Shown here: in pieces, positions 37,417 through 48,035 of the stretch
Layout: each line of letters begins with the position of its first letter
Numbering within the stretch: the stretch's first letter is position 1
Assembly (NCBI RefSeq): GCF_000217915.1
Contig: NZ_AFOZ01000025.1
Coordinates: forward strand, 1-64,000
DNA: 64,000 bases
From: Shewanella sp. HN-41
GTDB taxonomy: Bacteria; Pseudomonadota; Gammaproteobacteria; Enterobacterales; Shewanellaceae
Direction of reading: 5' to 3'
Position numbers and translations under genes: made by a program
Notes under the pieces: model-generated
Told to the model about the DNA's origin: nothing
Databases searched by the model: none
What the model saw: only the letters and a program-made list of their open reading frames with translations

Positions 37417-39864
37417 GTGACTACCCTACTTTGGATCATCGCCATGATCTTAGTGCTAGGAGCCCTAGCTTACCTTCGGGTATCCTTGCTCACTGCCACT
37501 ATTGCAGCCGCTGTTGTGATGACAGCAGGATGGACACTCGATGTTGTCGGCCCTATCTCTTGGATCATTTTCCTCGTGATCGCGCTGCCACTGAACATCA
37601 GTGCATTTAGACAAAATGTTATCAGTCGCCCACTGATGAAGATATACCGTGGCATCATGCCGGAAATGTCTTCTACCGAAAAAGAAGCGATTGAAGCCGG
37701 CACCACTTGGTGGGAAGCGGATCTGTTTGCGGGTAATCCTAACTGGAAAAAACTCCATAACTACCCCGTTGCGCGTTTAAGTGCAGACGAGCAAGCCTTC
37801 CTCGATGGCCCAGTCGAAGAAGTGTGCCGTATGGTGAACCAACACCAAGTATCACACCAACTGGCTGATTTACCTGCTGAAGTATGGCAATACCTGAAAG
37901 ATCACGGCTTCTTCGCCATGATCATCAAGAAAAAATACGGCGGTTTAGAATATTCAGCCTACGCCCAATCCCGCGTGTTGCAAAAACTGGCTGGTTTAAG
38001 CAGCGAATTAGCTTCGACTGTAGGTGTCCCTAACTCTTTAGGCCCTGGTGAGTTGCTGCAACATTACGGCACGCCAGAGCAACAAAACCATTATTTACCC
38101 CGCTTAGCCAAAGGGTTAGAAGTTCCGTGTTTCGCTTTAACTAGCCCAGAGGCTGGTAGTGACGCGGGTTCTATCCCTGACTTTGGTATCGTGTGTAAAG
38201 GCCAATGGGAAGGTGAAGAAGTTCTGGGGATGAAGTTAACCTGGAACAAACGTTATATCACCCTCGCTCCGGTTGCGACAGTATTGGGCTTAGCCTTTAA
38301 ACTGCGCGATCCAGAACGTCTACTTGGCGATAAAGAAGAACTCGGCATTACCTGCGCGCTGATCCCAACTGACGTCGAAGGCGTTGAAACGGGTCGTCGT
38401 CACTTCCCGCTGAACTGCATGTTCCAAAACGGTCCTACCCGCGGTAAAGACGTATTCGTGCCCTTAAGCTTTATCATCGGTGGCCCGAAAATGGCCGGCC
38501 AAGGTTGGCGTATGCTGGTGGAATGTTTGTCTGTTGGCCGTGGTATCACGCTGCCATCGAACTCTGCCGGTGGAGTGAAAACCGCCGCTCTAGCAACGGG
38601 TGCCTATGCGCGTATTCGTCGCCAATTCAAACTACCAATTGGTAAGTTAGAAGGGATTGAAGAACCAATGGCACGCATCGGTGGTAACGCCTACCTGATG
38701 GATGCGGTGACGTCATTAACTACCACAGGTATCGACTTAGGTGAAAAACCCTCGGTTATCTCGGCTATCGTGAAATATCACCTGACCGATCGGATGCAGA
38801 AATGCGTTATCGATGCCATGGATATTCACGGTGGTAAAGGTGTGTGTTTAGGCCCTAACAACTACTTAGGCCGTGGCTACCAAGCTGCGCCAATCGCGAT
38901 TACCGTAGAAGGCGCAAATATCCTGACTCGTTCGATGATCATCTATGGTCAAGGCGCGATCCGTTGCCATCCTTACGTGTTAGCCGAAATGGAGTCAGCG
39001 TTTGATACTGAGTCAGGCCAAGGTTTAGCGAACTTCGATGCGGCGATCTTCGGTCACATTGGTTTTGCCACCAGTAACTTCGTTCGTAGCTTCTGGTTGG
39101 GTCTGACATCAAGCCGTTTCTCTAACGCGCCTTACTCAGATAAAACCAAGCGTTATTATCAACATATGAACCGTTTCAGTGCCAACCTTGCCCTGCTATC
39201 TGACTTAGCCATGGCAACTTTGGGGGGAAACCTTAAACGTAAAGAACGTATTTCAGCGCGTTTAGGTGACCTGTTGAGCCAGTTGTACCTCGCTTCTGCA
39301 ACCTTAAAACGTTACCAAGATGAAGGCCGTCAAACTGACGATCTGCCATTAGTACAATGGGCGGTTGAAGATGCATTGTACAAGCTACAAGCTTCTTTAG
39401 ACGATTTGTTGGATAACTTCCCTATGGGCCTTGGCGGTGTATTACGCGCTGTGATGTTCCCATTCGGTCGTCCACTGAAACGCCCAAGTGATGTGTTAGA
39501 TCATAAAGTCGCGAAGATCATGCAAACGCCTTGTGAAAGCCGTGACCGTTTAGGCAAGGGCCAGTTCTGGACCAACTCTGAGCACAATGCTGTGGGTATT
39601 CAAGAGCAAACTCTTAAAGATATCCTCGCCTCAGAGCCTTTATTCGATAAGGTATGCAAAGCCAGTGGTAAACGTCTGCCATTTATGTGGTTAGATAAAG
39701 TCGCCGCTGAGGGTAAAGCACTAGGGGTATTGAGTGATGCCGAAGTGCACTTACTTGAAAGAGCAGAAATTGGCCGTATGAAGTCAATCAATGTGGATGA
39801 CTTTGACCCAGCCGAACTGCGTCCAGAAGTGGTTTCTACCGCTTCACAGGAACGCGCAGCTTAA
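37417..39864 (+). CDS. fadE: Acyl-CoA dehydrogenase FadE
   Basis: FAD enzyme catalysing the first step of fatty-acid beta-oxidation. I start it at GTG 37417, seven bases after AAGGAG, giving 815 aa, essentially the E. coli FadE length. An ATG at 37381 adds 12 residues. Two hydrophobic segments at the N-terminus ([17 protein letters not shown] and [12 protein letters not shown]) suggest membrane association. Dehydrogenase motifs include [27 protein letters not shown] and [15 protein letters not shown], with a C-terminal DUF1974 region. FadR- and PsrA-like sites upstream and a loopless terminator downstream make it a single-gene unit. Confidence 0.96.
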   Translation: MTTLLWIIAMILVLGALAYLRVSLLTATIAAAVVMTAGWTLDVVGPISWIIFLVIALPLNISAFRQNVISRPLMKIYRGIMPEMSSTEKEAIEAGTTWWEADLFAGNPNWKKLHNYPVARLSADEQAFLDGPVEEVCRMVNQHQVSHQLADLPAEVWQYLKDHGFFAMIIKKKYGGLEYSAYAQSRVLQKLAGLSSELASTVGVPNSLGPGELLQHYGTPEQQNHYLPRLAKGLEVPCFALTSPEAGSDAGSIPDFGIVCKGQWEGEEVLGMKLTWNKRYITLAPVATVLGLAFKLRDPERLLGDKEELGITCALIPTDVEGVETGRRHFPLNCMFQNGPTRGKDVFVPLSFIIGGPKMAGQGWRMLVECLSVGRGITLPSNSAGGVKTAALATGAYARIRRQFKLPIGKLEGIEEPMARIGGNAYLMDAVTSLTTTGIDLGEKPSVISAIVKYHLTDRMQKCVIDAMDIHGGKGVCLGPNNYLGRGYQAAPIAITVEGANILTRSMIIYGQGAIRCHPYVLAEMESAFDTESGQGLANFDAAIFGHIGFATSNFVRSFWLGLTSSRFSNAPYSDKTKRYYQHMNRFSANLALLSDLAMATLGGNLKRKERISARLGDLLSQLYLASATLKRYQDEGRQTDDLPLVQWAVEDALYKLQASLDDLLDNFPMGLGGVLRAVMFPFGRPLKRPSDVLDHKVAKIMQTPCESRDRLGKGQFWTNSEHNAVGIQEQTLKDILASEPLFDKVCKASGKRLPFMWLDKVAAEGKALGVLSDAEVHLLERAEIGRMKSINVDDFDPAELRPEVVSTASQERAA

Positions 39865-39886
39865 TCTGTTCGGCAAGATAAAATCC

Positions 39887-39914
39887 AAAAAGGAGGCTAA
39901 TTAGCCTCCTTTTT
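39887..39914. terminator. Terminator of fadE
   Basis: A perfect 28-bp palindrome with A tract and T tract at its ends; the central bases would form the loop. It begins 22 bp after the fadE stop. Confidence 0.9.
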
Positions 39915-40135
39915 ATAATAAATCTATCGGCTTCAGATCAGCTGTTCAAGATGAGACGAGTTCAATCAGAGAAAGCTTTACCACCACATGACTGAAGCTC
40001 TCCAGCATTAACCTAGCTTATCCTTTACCCGACAAATGCCTGCAAGTATGGCGGAGCTAAAATAACAAGGTAATGGCATGTGCCGTTGCGCTTGAAAACG
40101 TACAAGATTAAATACACTGCATATCGTATCGATAC

Positions 40136-41425
40136 TTACTGCAAACGAGGCATAGTAAGAAGTGATTTATCCAGCTTCAAGGCAACACCAACACTGCGCC
40201 CCGCGAGATTCGGAATAGAATAATGGGCAGCACTGCCTAGGAGAATTGCACATTCTGGCAGCGTCAACCCATAATCTTGTTGCAACCACTGAATAAGCCC
40301 CGTCGTCGCCGAACGTAATGCCTCATCTAATGATCCCGCCTGACCTAGGACCATGATCTGATCCGGTGACTCAACACGCGGCATCGCTACCGATTTAGCC
40401 TTGATCACATCAACCGTGAATTCAACATCCATAGAGGTTTCCAGTGCATACTGCGAGGTTTCACCATCCCCTTGTAGCGCATGCGCATCGCCAAGATAGA
40501 GTAAAGCGCCGGGTTGTTGCACGGGTAAATAAACAATATTGCCTTCAATAATTTCGTTAAAGTCCATGTTTCCGCCAAAACGTCCGGTATCACCCGTAGA
40601 TACGGGCGCAGAGCCAAAACCAGGTGCAACAGCGAGCCCGCCTAGCATAGGTCGGACTTTAACCCTGTAGTCTTTTAAATGTTCAGTAGGCGTTTCCAAA
40701 CTCGCCATCCCGCGCTCTCTGTCCAATTTCCAGCGCACAGGCTTTCCAAGTTCATCCACTTGAGTTGCAAAACGTGCCCCCAATGCTCGTCCTACAATCG
40801 CATCCAAACTATCAGCATAATCTCGATTCAACCTAAGGCGATTTATCCGTATAACAAGCGTATCCCCTGGTGCTGCGGTGGCAATGAAGAAAGGGCCAGT
40901 TTGCGGATTCCCAAACAGAGCCTTAGTCTCACCGTGCTCATCGACCCCACCCGAGTCAATCGTTTTTGTTTGTACTGTATCACCGGGCCAAATCGTAAGG
41001 ACGGGTGTACGATGAGGATCAAATAGATTGGAATAGTTCGACGGCACGAATTCATAACGCCGCGGTTGTCCTTCTGGACGCATGGCTATTTTCCGAGCCG
41101 AGAAGGCATGTTTCACCCGAACACTCGGATTATTGGTATCGGGAAAATCGGCAATACCTTCGATGGTATTGTCTTGCATCTTGCCCTTATAGTTATAGAC
41201 TGCGCCATCCACATCTATGCTTTCAAATGTGAGGCTTTCGCCTTGACGATGTCCACTCAGCTTGTCACCATCTATATCACCACTGAGATTGTCACCGTTA
41301 CGCTCTAAAGTCAGTGTGCCATATACAGGATTACCCCAGAGATCCGTTGTCAGTAGCCATTGATCAGCAGCATGCACCTGTCCGAACATAAGACTCAAGT
41401 ACATGAGTGTGGAATATTTCAACAT
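40136..41425 (-). CDS. Exported acetamidase/formamidase family protein
   Basis: Amidohydrolase of the FmdA_AmdA family, 429 aa, with an N-terminal signal peptide (TLMYLSLMFGQVHAADQ). About 110 residues of a beta-rich N-terminal part precede the family core. Core segments are GDTVQTKTIDSGGVDEHGE, NPQTGPFFIATAAPGDTLVI, the GNMDFNEIIEGNIVYLPV block and LGDAHALQGDGE. Family members hydrolyse formamide or short amides in the cytoplasm, so an exported form with an extra N-domain probably has a different substrate. No transporter or regulator is adjacent. Confidence 0.85.
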   Translation of the reverse strand: MLKYSTLMYLSLMFGQVHAADQWLLTTDLWGNPVYGTLTLERNGDNLSGDIDGDKLSGHRQGESLTFESIDVDGAVYNYKGKMQDNTIEGIADFPDTNNPSVRVKHAFSARKIAMRPEGQPRRYEFVPSNYSNLFDPHRTPVLTIWPGDTVQTKTIDSGGVDEHGETKALFGNPQTGPFFIATAAPGDTLVIRINRLRLNRDYADSLDAIVGRALGARFATQVDELGKPVRWKLDRERGMASLETPTEHLKDYRVKVRPMLGGLAVAPGFGSAPVSTGDTGRFGGNMDFNEIIEGNIVYLPVQQPGALLYLGDAHALQGDGETSQYALETSMDVEFTVDVIKAKSVAMPRVESPDQIMVLGQAGSLDEALRSATTGLIQWLQQDYGLTLPECAILLGSAAHYSIPNLAGRSVGVALKLDKSLLTMPRLQ

Positions 41426-41517
41426 CGGTATTCTCCAGTTTAACTTGCGAATATGAGAGTGAGTTTATCGTATTAACAAGATAAAACATGGCAGTGATAC
41501 CCTATTACATGCTCAAG

Positions 41518-43500
41518 CTAACTCTTTATCACGCTATCTACCACCTCCTTGTCTATTTCGTCATTTATTATAGTGTTAGCATCTGTTTTTTTAAGCCTTA
41601 ATTGCTCAGTATCCTCTTCCGCTTTTGCCTTCGCTAAAGCCGCTTCTGCTACCGCTTTCTCTTGGGCTTCCTGTGCTTCTCGCTCTGCAATTGCTTGCTG
41701 CACTTTGGCTTCTTCTAAGGCTTCAATCGGCAACAGGCTAATCAGCTCAATGCCATTGGGGAACACAGTATCATTAGCTGACACTATGACGACCTTACCT
41801 TCCTTTGTTAAATAAACCAATGGCATAGCCGTTTCACCATAACGCTTACGGAAATGCTCGAAGGTAAAATTTTCGGTTAAGCTAGTGACTTTAAGTTGTG
41901 CCCCTTTCGCCATTTGGCTGGCAATTTTGGCGTAGGAAACCGCCTCACCAAAGAGGCATAAACGCTGTTTGTAGGACTCAGACAATTGATGACGCGCGCT
42001 GCCTTGCTCGGCATTGTTAAGGCCAAAAACCTTCTTTGAACCTATAACATCTTGAAAATAAAAGGTCACCAAGGGGTTTAATTGCTTATAGGGCGACATG
42101 ATCAGTACCCGGCCAATCCCGGTCAAATCCATATAAGTTTCAGCGTGTTCCGAGGCTGGATTACCAAAATACACCGGAATATTATCCATGCGTGCGAGGC
42201 GAATATTGTCCCAGTTATTATCGGCAAGGAGCACCTTAACATCCTTAGCACGTAAAATTTTCGCCAGTTCACGGCAAAATTTTGATGCACCAAAGATGAG
42301 TAGACCTTGGGCCGAACCCGATTTCACGCCAAGGTATTTAGCCCAACGACCCGCGGTTAAACTTTGAATAACCACAGTGCCGATGATAATTAGAAATACT
42401 AGAGGCACAATCGCATCGGCGCCCTGCACACTATTGGCTTCTAACTTAATCGCGAATAATGACGACACCGCCGCCGCAACTATCCCCCGCGGTGCAATCC
42501 AACATAAAAACCACTTATCGGCCCTTGACAGTGATGTCCCAATGCCAGACACCCAAATACTCAGTGGTCTTGCGATTAACATAGTCACAACCAACACCCC
42601 AACGCCTCCCCAGCCTAAATCCATCATGGCATTGGAGTCGAGCCTAGCGGCCAATAAGATAAACAGGGCAGAAATTAAAAGGACGGTTAGTGTCTCTTTA
42701 AATTCAAGAATTTCAGCAATATCCACCCCTCGCATATTGGCGAGCCAAATGCCCATGACAGTTACCGTCAGCAATCCCGACTCTTCCTGCAAGAGATTTG
42801 AGCCAACAAAAATCCCGAGCATCAGAGTTAAAACCGCAGTGTTACGCAAATAATGGGGTAAAAGGTTATGGCGCAATACTTGACCTATAAGATAACCGGA
42901 TACCGCGCCCAGCCCTAGGCCAAGTGATAGCATAGAGCCTAGAGCATAAAGCACATGGGTGGTGGGGTCACCAGATACCGTAATATATTCAAACACTAAT
43001 ACCGCGAGCAATGCGCCTATGGGATCAATCACTATTCCCTCCCAGCGCAAAATACTGGCAAGTTGCGACTTAGGCCGCACACTTCGCAGCATGGGTACTA
43101 TCACAGTTGGGCCAGTCACAACCACTAATGCACCAAACAATAAGGAGATGTCCAAACTAAATTCGAGTAAATAAAAGGTGGCGACACTGATACAGGCCCA
43201 AGTGATTAGGGTGCCAATGGTCACGAGGTGGGTCACCATGCGACCATGATCTTTGATTTCTTTAAAATTGAGGGTCAAGGCGCCCTCAAACAAAATCACC
43301 GCAACCCCGAGGGAAATAATGGGAAAGAGTAAATTGCCAAATATCGCATCGGGATTGAGAACCCCAAGCCCAGGTCCAAGCGTCAGTCCACAGAGCAGCA
43401 GAGGTAAAATGGCAGGTAGTCTTAGCTTCCAACCGACCCATTGACAGAACAGAGATAACACCCCAATAAGTGCTAACATTCCAGTGATTTGTTCTACCAT
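41518..43500 (-). CDS. Cation/proton antiporter with C-terminal TrkA-N domain
   Basis: Inner-membrane Na+(K+)/H+ antiporter of the CPA family, 660 aa. The first about 390 residues form about 12 membrane helices (start LALIGVLSLFCQWVGWKLRLP; FALIVTGPTVIVP-type segment at VVVTGPTVIVPMLRSVRP; WIAPRGIVAAAVSSLFA). A Rossmann TrkA-N/RCK domain follows (LLIFGASKFCRELAKILRAKDVKVLLADNNWDN). The C-terminal about 70 residues are an Ala/Glu/Lys-rich coiled coil (AEREAQEAQEKAVAEAAL). It is monocistronic and may be the last backbone gene before the tRNA-Asp island. Confidence 0.9.
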   Translation of the reverse strand: MVEQITGMLALIGVLSLFCQWVGWKLRLPAILPLLLCGLTLGPGLGVLNPDAIFGNLLFPIISLGVAVILFEGALTLNFKEIKDHGRMVTHLVTIGTLITWACISVATFYLLEFSLDISLLFGALVVVTGPTVIVPMLRSVRPKSQLASILRWEGIVIDPIGALLAVLVFEYITVSGDPTTHVLYALGSMLSLGLGLGAVSGYLIGQVLRHNLLPHYLRNTAVLTLMLGIFVGSNLLQEESGLLTVTVMGIWLANMRGVDIAEILEFKETLTVLLISALFILLAARLDSNAMMDLGWGGVGVLVVTMLIARPLSIWVSGIGTSLSRADKWFLCWIAPRGIVAAAVSSLFAIKLEANSVQGADAIVPLVFLIIIGTVVIQSLTAGRWAKYLGVKSGSAQGLLIFGASKFCRELAKILRAKDVKVLLADNNWDNIRLARMDNIPVYFGNPASEHAETYMDLTGIGRVLIMSPYKQLNPLVTFYFQDVIGSKKVFGLNNAEQGSARHQLSESYKQRLCLFGEAVSYAKIASQMAKGAQLKVTSLTENFTFEHFRKRYGETAMPLVYLTKEGKVVIVSANDTVFPNGIELISLLPIEALEEAKVQQAIAEREAQEAQEKAVAEAALAKAKAEEDTEQLRLKKTDANTIINDEIDKEVVDSVIKS

Positions 43501-43783
43501 ATAACATCCTTTAGGTGAAAAGATCAGATATCCATTAACTCAACATGTTAACTGCCGATAACAATAGCAGCAAAAGTCGATGCACTGTAAAACAAGTTCT
43601 ACCGTGAGTAACCCAATATAGGGCAATAGCATGACAATAAACCATAGGCATCGGCGTTATTACCAGAACAGAAATCTCGCTTATAGAGGGATGACAGTTA
43701 ACTAATGAGGCTTTTGTATTTCGGTTGGTGGTAACGATAGCCCATGAACGAGAGATATAGATGCTGGACTAGGCTGTTAAGGG

Positions 43784-43824
43784 ATGGGACTCGAACCCGC
43801 GCCCCCCAGCGTGGCAAGCCGTGC
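43784..43824 (-). pseudogene. Degenerate 3' half of a tRNA-Asp gene (candidate attachment-site remnant)
   Basis: Read on the minus strand, about 40 bases match the anticodon-arm to T-arm region of the intact tRNA-Asp genes at 55.3-55.5 kb with five substitutions. The whole TTCGAGT T-loop and CGCGGG stem strand are identical. One substitution changes the anticodon from GTC to GCC. The 5' half and acceptor stem are missing. It has the same orientation as the intact genes, as expected for an attachment site left at the far end of an element integrated at the tRNA 3' end. Confidence 0.65.
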
Positions 43825-43937
43825 AGATATGAATTATAGTCCGTTTATTATTTTTAAAAAATATAGTCTATTGATTTTATTGCAGTTAATTGCATTAATA
43901 TAAGGCTATTCATTAATAACAATTAACGACTACTTGG

Positions 43938-43953
43938 TGGTCACGGTCACGAA
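43938..43953 (+). repeat. 16-bp direct repeat, left copy (integrase-tail-like)
   Basis: TGGTCACGGTCACGAA is identical to 55211-55226. Here it is part of a frame reading Trp-Trp-Ser-Arg-Ser-Arg-Lys, similar to the C-terminal tails of many tyrosine integrases. Confidence 0.6.
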
Positions 43954-44383
43954 AATCGACCTTTATACTGTTCAATTATCGACCATCGCTTGGGGGTAAG
44001 AGGAGTTGGCACTCACAAGAAAGGGAATTCTGATGGCTCACTAAATACTGCAGTACCAGCACAATCATGAATTCGCCTTGCATCCTGCCGCAAGGCAAGC
44101 CTTCGATGTGATGTAATCCCTGTGAGGGCTTCGCGATCTTCATGCTCTGCCTGAAAGTGTCAGATCTGAATTAGCCTCGCAGACAATATACTGCGAGGAG
44201 GAAACTGATAGCAAAGCCAAGGGATATCAACCGAAACACCACAATAGAAAATTCCTTTTCTACAGCCCATACTCGAGAAGTGTTACCCGACGCCTAAAAG
44301 CCCCCTATCTTCCGTTCGGGCCCAGATAATTTTAACCGTGTAGCTATCTGGTTCTCCTCCTGATGGTATTGCTACCAGAATCT

Positions 44384-45280
44384 TCAGTTCCATGGTGGTG
44401 TTTGAAATTCATCTACAAGAAAATCAACAAGTTTTCGTACTTTCAGAGGGAGCTGCTTGCGCGTCGGGTATATGGCAAAGATTCCTAATTCTGTTGTGCG
44501 ATACTCGGGCATTAGCTCTACTAATTTCCCAGAACGCAGGTCTTCGTATATTAAGAAGTCAGGAAGTAGCACAATTCCCTGATGCGCAAGCGCTGCGGCA
44601 CGACACGTATCACCACTATTAGCGCGAATACGTGAATTAACATGCACTGTTACCTCACCATTAGGCCCAAGAAAACCCCAAGTATTGCCGGATGACCAAT
44701 AGCTGTAGGAGATAATATCGTGCTTCATTAAGTCTTCTGGGATCTTCGGTGTACCTCGCTTGCTCAAGTATTCTGAGGATGAACACAGCACCATTTTAGT
44801 CTTTGCTAACAAACGACTAATCAAGCTTGAATCAGGGAGACGAGCAATACGAACTACGAGGTCAAAGCTCTCTTCCACAACATCAACAATCCGATCTGAC
44901 AATTCCACGTCGAGTGTCACTTGAGGATGCAGAGAGGCAAAACGCCCCCATAACGCAGCGAGATGCATTGCTCCAAAGGTCTGCGGTGCGCCAATCCGAA
45001 GCTCACCTTGTACCTCGATAGCGCTAGATCCTACCTCTGCCTCAGCTTCGCTCACAGCTGATAAAATTTCCTTACAGCGTTGATAATATGATTGGCCTTC
45101 TCGAGTTAGAGAAAGTCTGCGGGTCGTGCGCTGGATCAAGCGAGAACCTAAATGCTGTTCAAGCTCGGCTATATGACGTGATACTGCTGGTTTTGACAGT
45201 CCAACAGAGTCCATAGCCCCTACAAAGCTTCCTGCTTCCACGACTGCGGTAAAAGTTTTCATTGCCTGTAGAACGTCCAT
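44384..45280 (-). CDS. LysR-family regulator
   Basis: LysR-type regulator, 298 aa from the ATG at 45280 (MDVLQAMKTFTAVVEAGSF). The helix-turn-helix is GAMDSVGLSKPAVSRHIAELEQHLGSRLIQRTTRRLSLT, and the effector domain runs from about residue 90. It belongs to the CrgA/DmlR-like group common near quinone and aldehyde reductase genes. It is divergent from the decayed oxidoreductase gene to its right, which probably was its target; the mdaB gene beyond may also be. The target is inference. Confidence 0.87.
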   Translation of the reverse strand: MDVLQAMKTFTAVVEAGSFVGAMDSVGLSKPAVSRHIAELEQHLGSRLIQRTTRRLSLTREGQSYYQRCKEILSAVSEAEAEVGSSAIEVQGELRIGAPQTFGAMHLAALWGRFASLHPQVTLDVELSDRIVDVVEESFDLVVRIARLPDSSLISRLLAKTKMVLCSSSEYLSKRGTPKIPEDLMKHDIISYSYWSSGNTWGFLGPNGEVTVHVNSRIRANSGDTCRAAALAHQGIVLLPDFLIYEDLRSGKLVELMPEYRTTELGIFAIYPTRKQLPLKVRKLVDFLVDEFQTPPWN

Positions 45281-45389
45281 AGTCTCGAATTTATAAACAA
45301 TTTGTCTCAAGATAACTTATTTATCTACATTTTCAATACCAATAGAATGGACCGCGTAATAGATGATTGAAGAAAGCCAGTCGTATTTC

Positions 45390-46005
45390 AAACAAAATAC
45401 AGTTTAATATCAATACATTACCAATACATATCAGCCTTGTCGGTGCTGGTGTTATGGACGCAGCTCTGGTAAAGCAACTTACCACCAGAGGGGATTGTGT
45501 TCGGGTTGTATCTCGAGTCTCAAACAAAGCCAAAAAACTTGAACAATTTATGCAGGAACAACAGCAGTTTGCGCTAAAGAAGTAGCTGAATATTCTTCGA
45601 CAACCATCTTAGCTTCTAGTTACTTAGACCGCTCTCTGCCTTGAGGCCGTAGGTTATCTGGAGAGCCAAATAGTCATCTGCATTAGTAATCCGCTAGCAC
45701 CTGGCGAAAGGGGATTAACTATTGGTCAAAGTTGTTCTGCGGCTAAAAGATAACAAACTGTTTCTGACGCGCATGTCGTAAAGGCATTGAGTACTGTTCT
45801 CGCGCAGGCTTTAGTTCATTGTCCAAACTTTGCGTATTCCAGTTTTCTATGTTGGGGATAAGGAACCCATCAAAAATATAGTGTGAGCGTGTTGCCCATA
45901 TTGGTTTCAAGTCTATAGATGTGGGCTCACAGAAAATGCTCGTTATTTGGAGCCAATGGGCGGCTGTATCACCTACTTGGCTTAGCCGTAACTGAGTCAA
46001 CACTT
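45390..46005 (+). pseudogene. Decayed NADP-dependent oxidoreductase (F420-reductase-like) gene
   Basis: The first 60 codons encode a Rossmann start (HISLVGAGVMDAALVKQLTTRG) and then stop. Downstream pieces in shifting frames still match the intact protein encoded at 53173-53808. AHVVKALSTVLAQ corresponds to AKVVKAFNTVFAQ. GFKSIDVG, then after a frame change NARYLEPMGGCITYLA, corresponds to GFDAVDAG and INARYLEPLAYL. Several stops and frame changes show that the gene is dead. It starts 110 bp from the divergent LysR gene. Confidence 0.8.
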
Positions 46006-46260
46006 AGTCAAGCACTGATCATGATCGGTGCAGGCTTTCCGCAGCAATGATGTAGCGGAGAGGATCGCAAGGACAATTGGTAAATCAATTGAATAACAGT
46101 GCCTTAACCGTACGTTATCGCATATTTTCCTATCGGAATGTGGAACTTGTTTGGGGAATGAAGCATGACGCCATATCTAAAGGCATGTTGCTGAAGTACT
46201 GGCAGAGAATTCCGAAACTCCACATAAATTTTAATTTTATAATCAATAAGATGTATCGAT

Positions 46261-46848
46261 ATGAGTAATATATTAATCATTAATGGCGCAAAGAACTTTC
46301 TTTTATCAAAAGGCGAATTAAATAATAAATTCGCATTTCTTGCATATGATCATCTGGCATCTCAAGGACATGATGTGTCGATGACCATAGTCGATAAAGG
46401 CTATTCAATTGACGAGGAAGTACAGAAAATTGCGAATAGCGATGTAATCATTTTCCAGATGCCTGGTTGGTGGATGGGAGAACCCTGGACTATTAAAAAA
46501 TACATTGATGAAGTATTTACTGCTGGACACGGTGTTCTCTATGCAAGTGATGGACGTTCACGTACTGATACGACCAAAAAATATGGCAGTGGGGGGCTTT
46601 TACAAGGTAAGAAATACATGTTGTCTGTCACATGGAATGCGCCTCTAGAAGCATTTAACGAACCAGAGCAATTTTTTAATGGTGTTGGTGTAGAAGGTGT
46701 TTATCTACATTTTCATAAAGCGAATCAATTTTTAGGTTTAAGCGCCCTGCCTACTTTCATCGCTAATGACGTAGAGAAGAATCCTCAGATTGAAAAAGAC
46801 ATGGCTAGATACCTTCAACATCTAGATAAGCATATCCAATCACTTTAA
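46261..46848 (+). CDS. mdaB: NAD(P)H quinone oxidoreductase, MdaB family (copy 1)
   Basis: Flavodoxin-fold FAD-containing quinone reductase of 195 aa. Family segments are MSNILIINGAK, IFQMPGWWMGEPWTIKKYIDEVFTAGHG, and SVTWNAPLEAFNEPEQFF. It performs two-electron reduction of quinones and nitro compounds, protecting from redox cycling. The gene is noticeably AT-rich compared with its paralogue at 50.1 kb. It follows about 255 bp of non-coding sequence after the decayed oxidoreductase gene. Its start is a clear ATG, although the upstream ribosome site is weak. Confidence 0.92.
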   Translation: MSNILIINGAKNFLLSKGELNNKFAFLAYDHLASQGHDVSMTIVDKGYSIDEEVQKIANSDVIIFQMPGWWMGEPWTIKKYIDEVFTAGHGVLYASDGRSRTDTTKKYGSGGLLQGKKYMLSVTWNAPLEAFNEPEQFFNGVGVEGVYLHFHKANQFLGLSALPTFIANDVEKNPQIEKDMARYLQHLDKHIQSL

Positions 46849-47037
46849 CGCTTGGATTCATACATTGTTAGTCGCTTTACGGTAGGACCAAACATTGGGT
46901 AAATAGATGAGAATTTGTAGGGCAACTAGTGAGGTAATTTTCGCTTAAGCTAACGAGCAAAAACACGGAACGGGGAATCTTAGAAATTGAAATGACGGTT
47001 AGCTTTTAGCTAACCGTCATTCTAGTATGATGCTTTA

Positions 47038-47928
47038 TTACTTAGTATAAGTCTTTAATACTCTACTATAATAAGTTTTTGATGCAAAAAGACTTTCCTT
47101 TAACCCAACAAATACTTCTGATGTCGCTTTCAACAGTGCACCGTCATCGACTGTCGGCACAGAAAGCCCTGTGCGTGCACTAGTACAATAGAGAGTATTT
47201 AACCCAGAACCCCCGATAACTGGACAGGTCATCTGAGTAGCAGCAGAAGACAGAATGCAGTCAGTCTTTCCTGTTGGACTATAGCGCACAATTCGACTAC
47301 CACCCCATTCAGCATTCCATAAGTAGCCCTTGGCATCAATGCAAGATCCATCCGGTGCACCCTCTCCTTCAAGCGCGACAAAAATGCGTTGATTGCCCAA
47401 AGAAGGATAATCGCAGCAGCAAATACGCCCTTGCATCGAGTCGCAGTAATACATAGTGCCGCCATCCGGGCTGAAACAGATGCTATTAGGGATAGCCACT
47501 TCGGGCAGTGCCAGCGTCTCAACCTCCAACGTTTCGGCATTAAGTCGGTGAAATTGGCCGATGGTTTGTACTGAGTCGCCGTCATCCATAGTGCCAAAGA
47601 CAAAATTGCCTGAGCGATCGCAGCGGCCATCACCTATTCGCGTTCCGGCTGCTCCCGGAGAGGACACCACTTCGGTAAAAATGCGAGTATTCAGATCATA
47701 GAAGCCGAGACGGGATGCCAGCCCCATCAGCAGAACCCCTAGCTTTTCGGTGAGTGCGAATGATCCGAGGCGTTCAGGCAGAGACCAGCGCATCAGGACG
47801 TCATTGTCTTCCTCAAAGGCGAGCAGTTCGCTGCCTTCAATGTCCGTCCAGTACAGCCTGCGTGTCTTTTCGCACCACAAGGGGCACTCTCCCAGCGTAT
47901 TCCTGACATCTGCTGCAATTGAAAACAT
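47038..47928 (-). CDS. SMP-30/gluconolactonase family protein
   Basis: Six-bladed beta-propeller lactonase-like protein of 296 aa. It starts with the family segment NTLGECPLWCEKTRRLYWTDIEG and continues with RIGDGRCDRSGNFVFGTMDDG, IPNSICFSPDGGTMYYCDS and GAPDGSCIDAKGYLWNAEWGGSRIVRYSPTG. The Glu, Asn and Asp metal ligands are in these segments. The final about 25 residues (KESLFASKTYYSRVLKTYTK) are AT-rich and not typical, so the 3' end may have been altered. It is the third gene of a leftward operon after the amidohydrolase and YdcZ genes; the lactone substrate is unknown. Confidence 0.88.
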   Translation of the reverse strand: MFSIAADVRNTLGECPLWCEKTRRLYWTDIEGSELLAFEEDNDVLMRWSLPERLGSFALTEKLGVLLMGLASRLGFYDLNTRIFTEVVSSPGAAGTRIGDGRCDRSGNFVFGTMDDGDSVQTIGQFHRLNAETLEVETLALPEVAIPNSICFSPDGGTMYYCDSMQGRICCCDYPSLGNQRIFVALEGEGAPDGSCIDAKGYLWNAEWGGSRIVRYSPTGKTDCILSSAATQMTCPVIGGSGLNTLYCTSARTGLSVPTVDDGALLKATSEVFVGLKESLFASKTYYSRVLKTYTK

Positions 47929-48035
47929 GTTAATCCTCCGGGGGATGAAAGTACGCGTTGCGCTTTTAAGAAATGCTTAAGGACGTCACCCTAAGGCAGA
48001 CGTCCGTAAAGATAAGGGATCAGAATTCTGCTTTG

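Larger units (their letters stand above)
43501..44383. other. Non-coding stretch at the left edge of the island
   Basis: About 880 bp with no supported gene. It holds the degenerate tRNA-Asp fragment (43784-43824) and the integrase-tail-like repeat (43938-43953). Two hairpins are present: GCCTTGC/GCAAGGC at 44075-44096 and CCTCGCAG/CTGCGAGG at 44175-44198. The mixture fits a scarred integration junction. Confidence 0.6.

Noticed and set aside
44075-44198. Two hairpins as integron attachment sites
   Set aside because: They lack attC-type core sites and no integron integrase is nearby; the stems are short.
45333-45533. 66-codon minus-strand frame over the decayed oxidoreductase gene
   Set aside because: It is antisense to the recognisable Rossmann start of the pseudogene and has no domain of its own.
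46077-46268. 63-codon frame before mdaB copy 1
   Set aside because: Overlaps the mdaB start, has no recognisable domain and no ribosome site.
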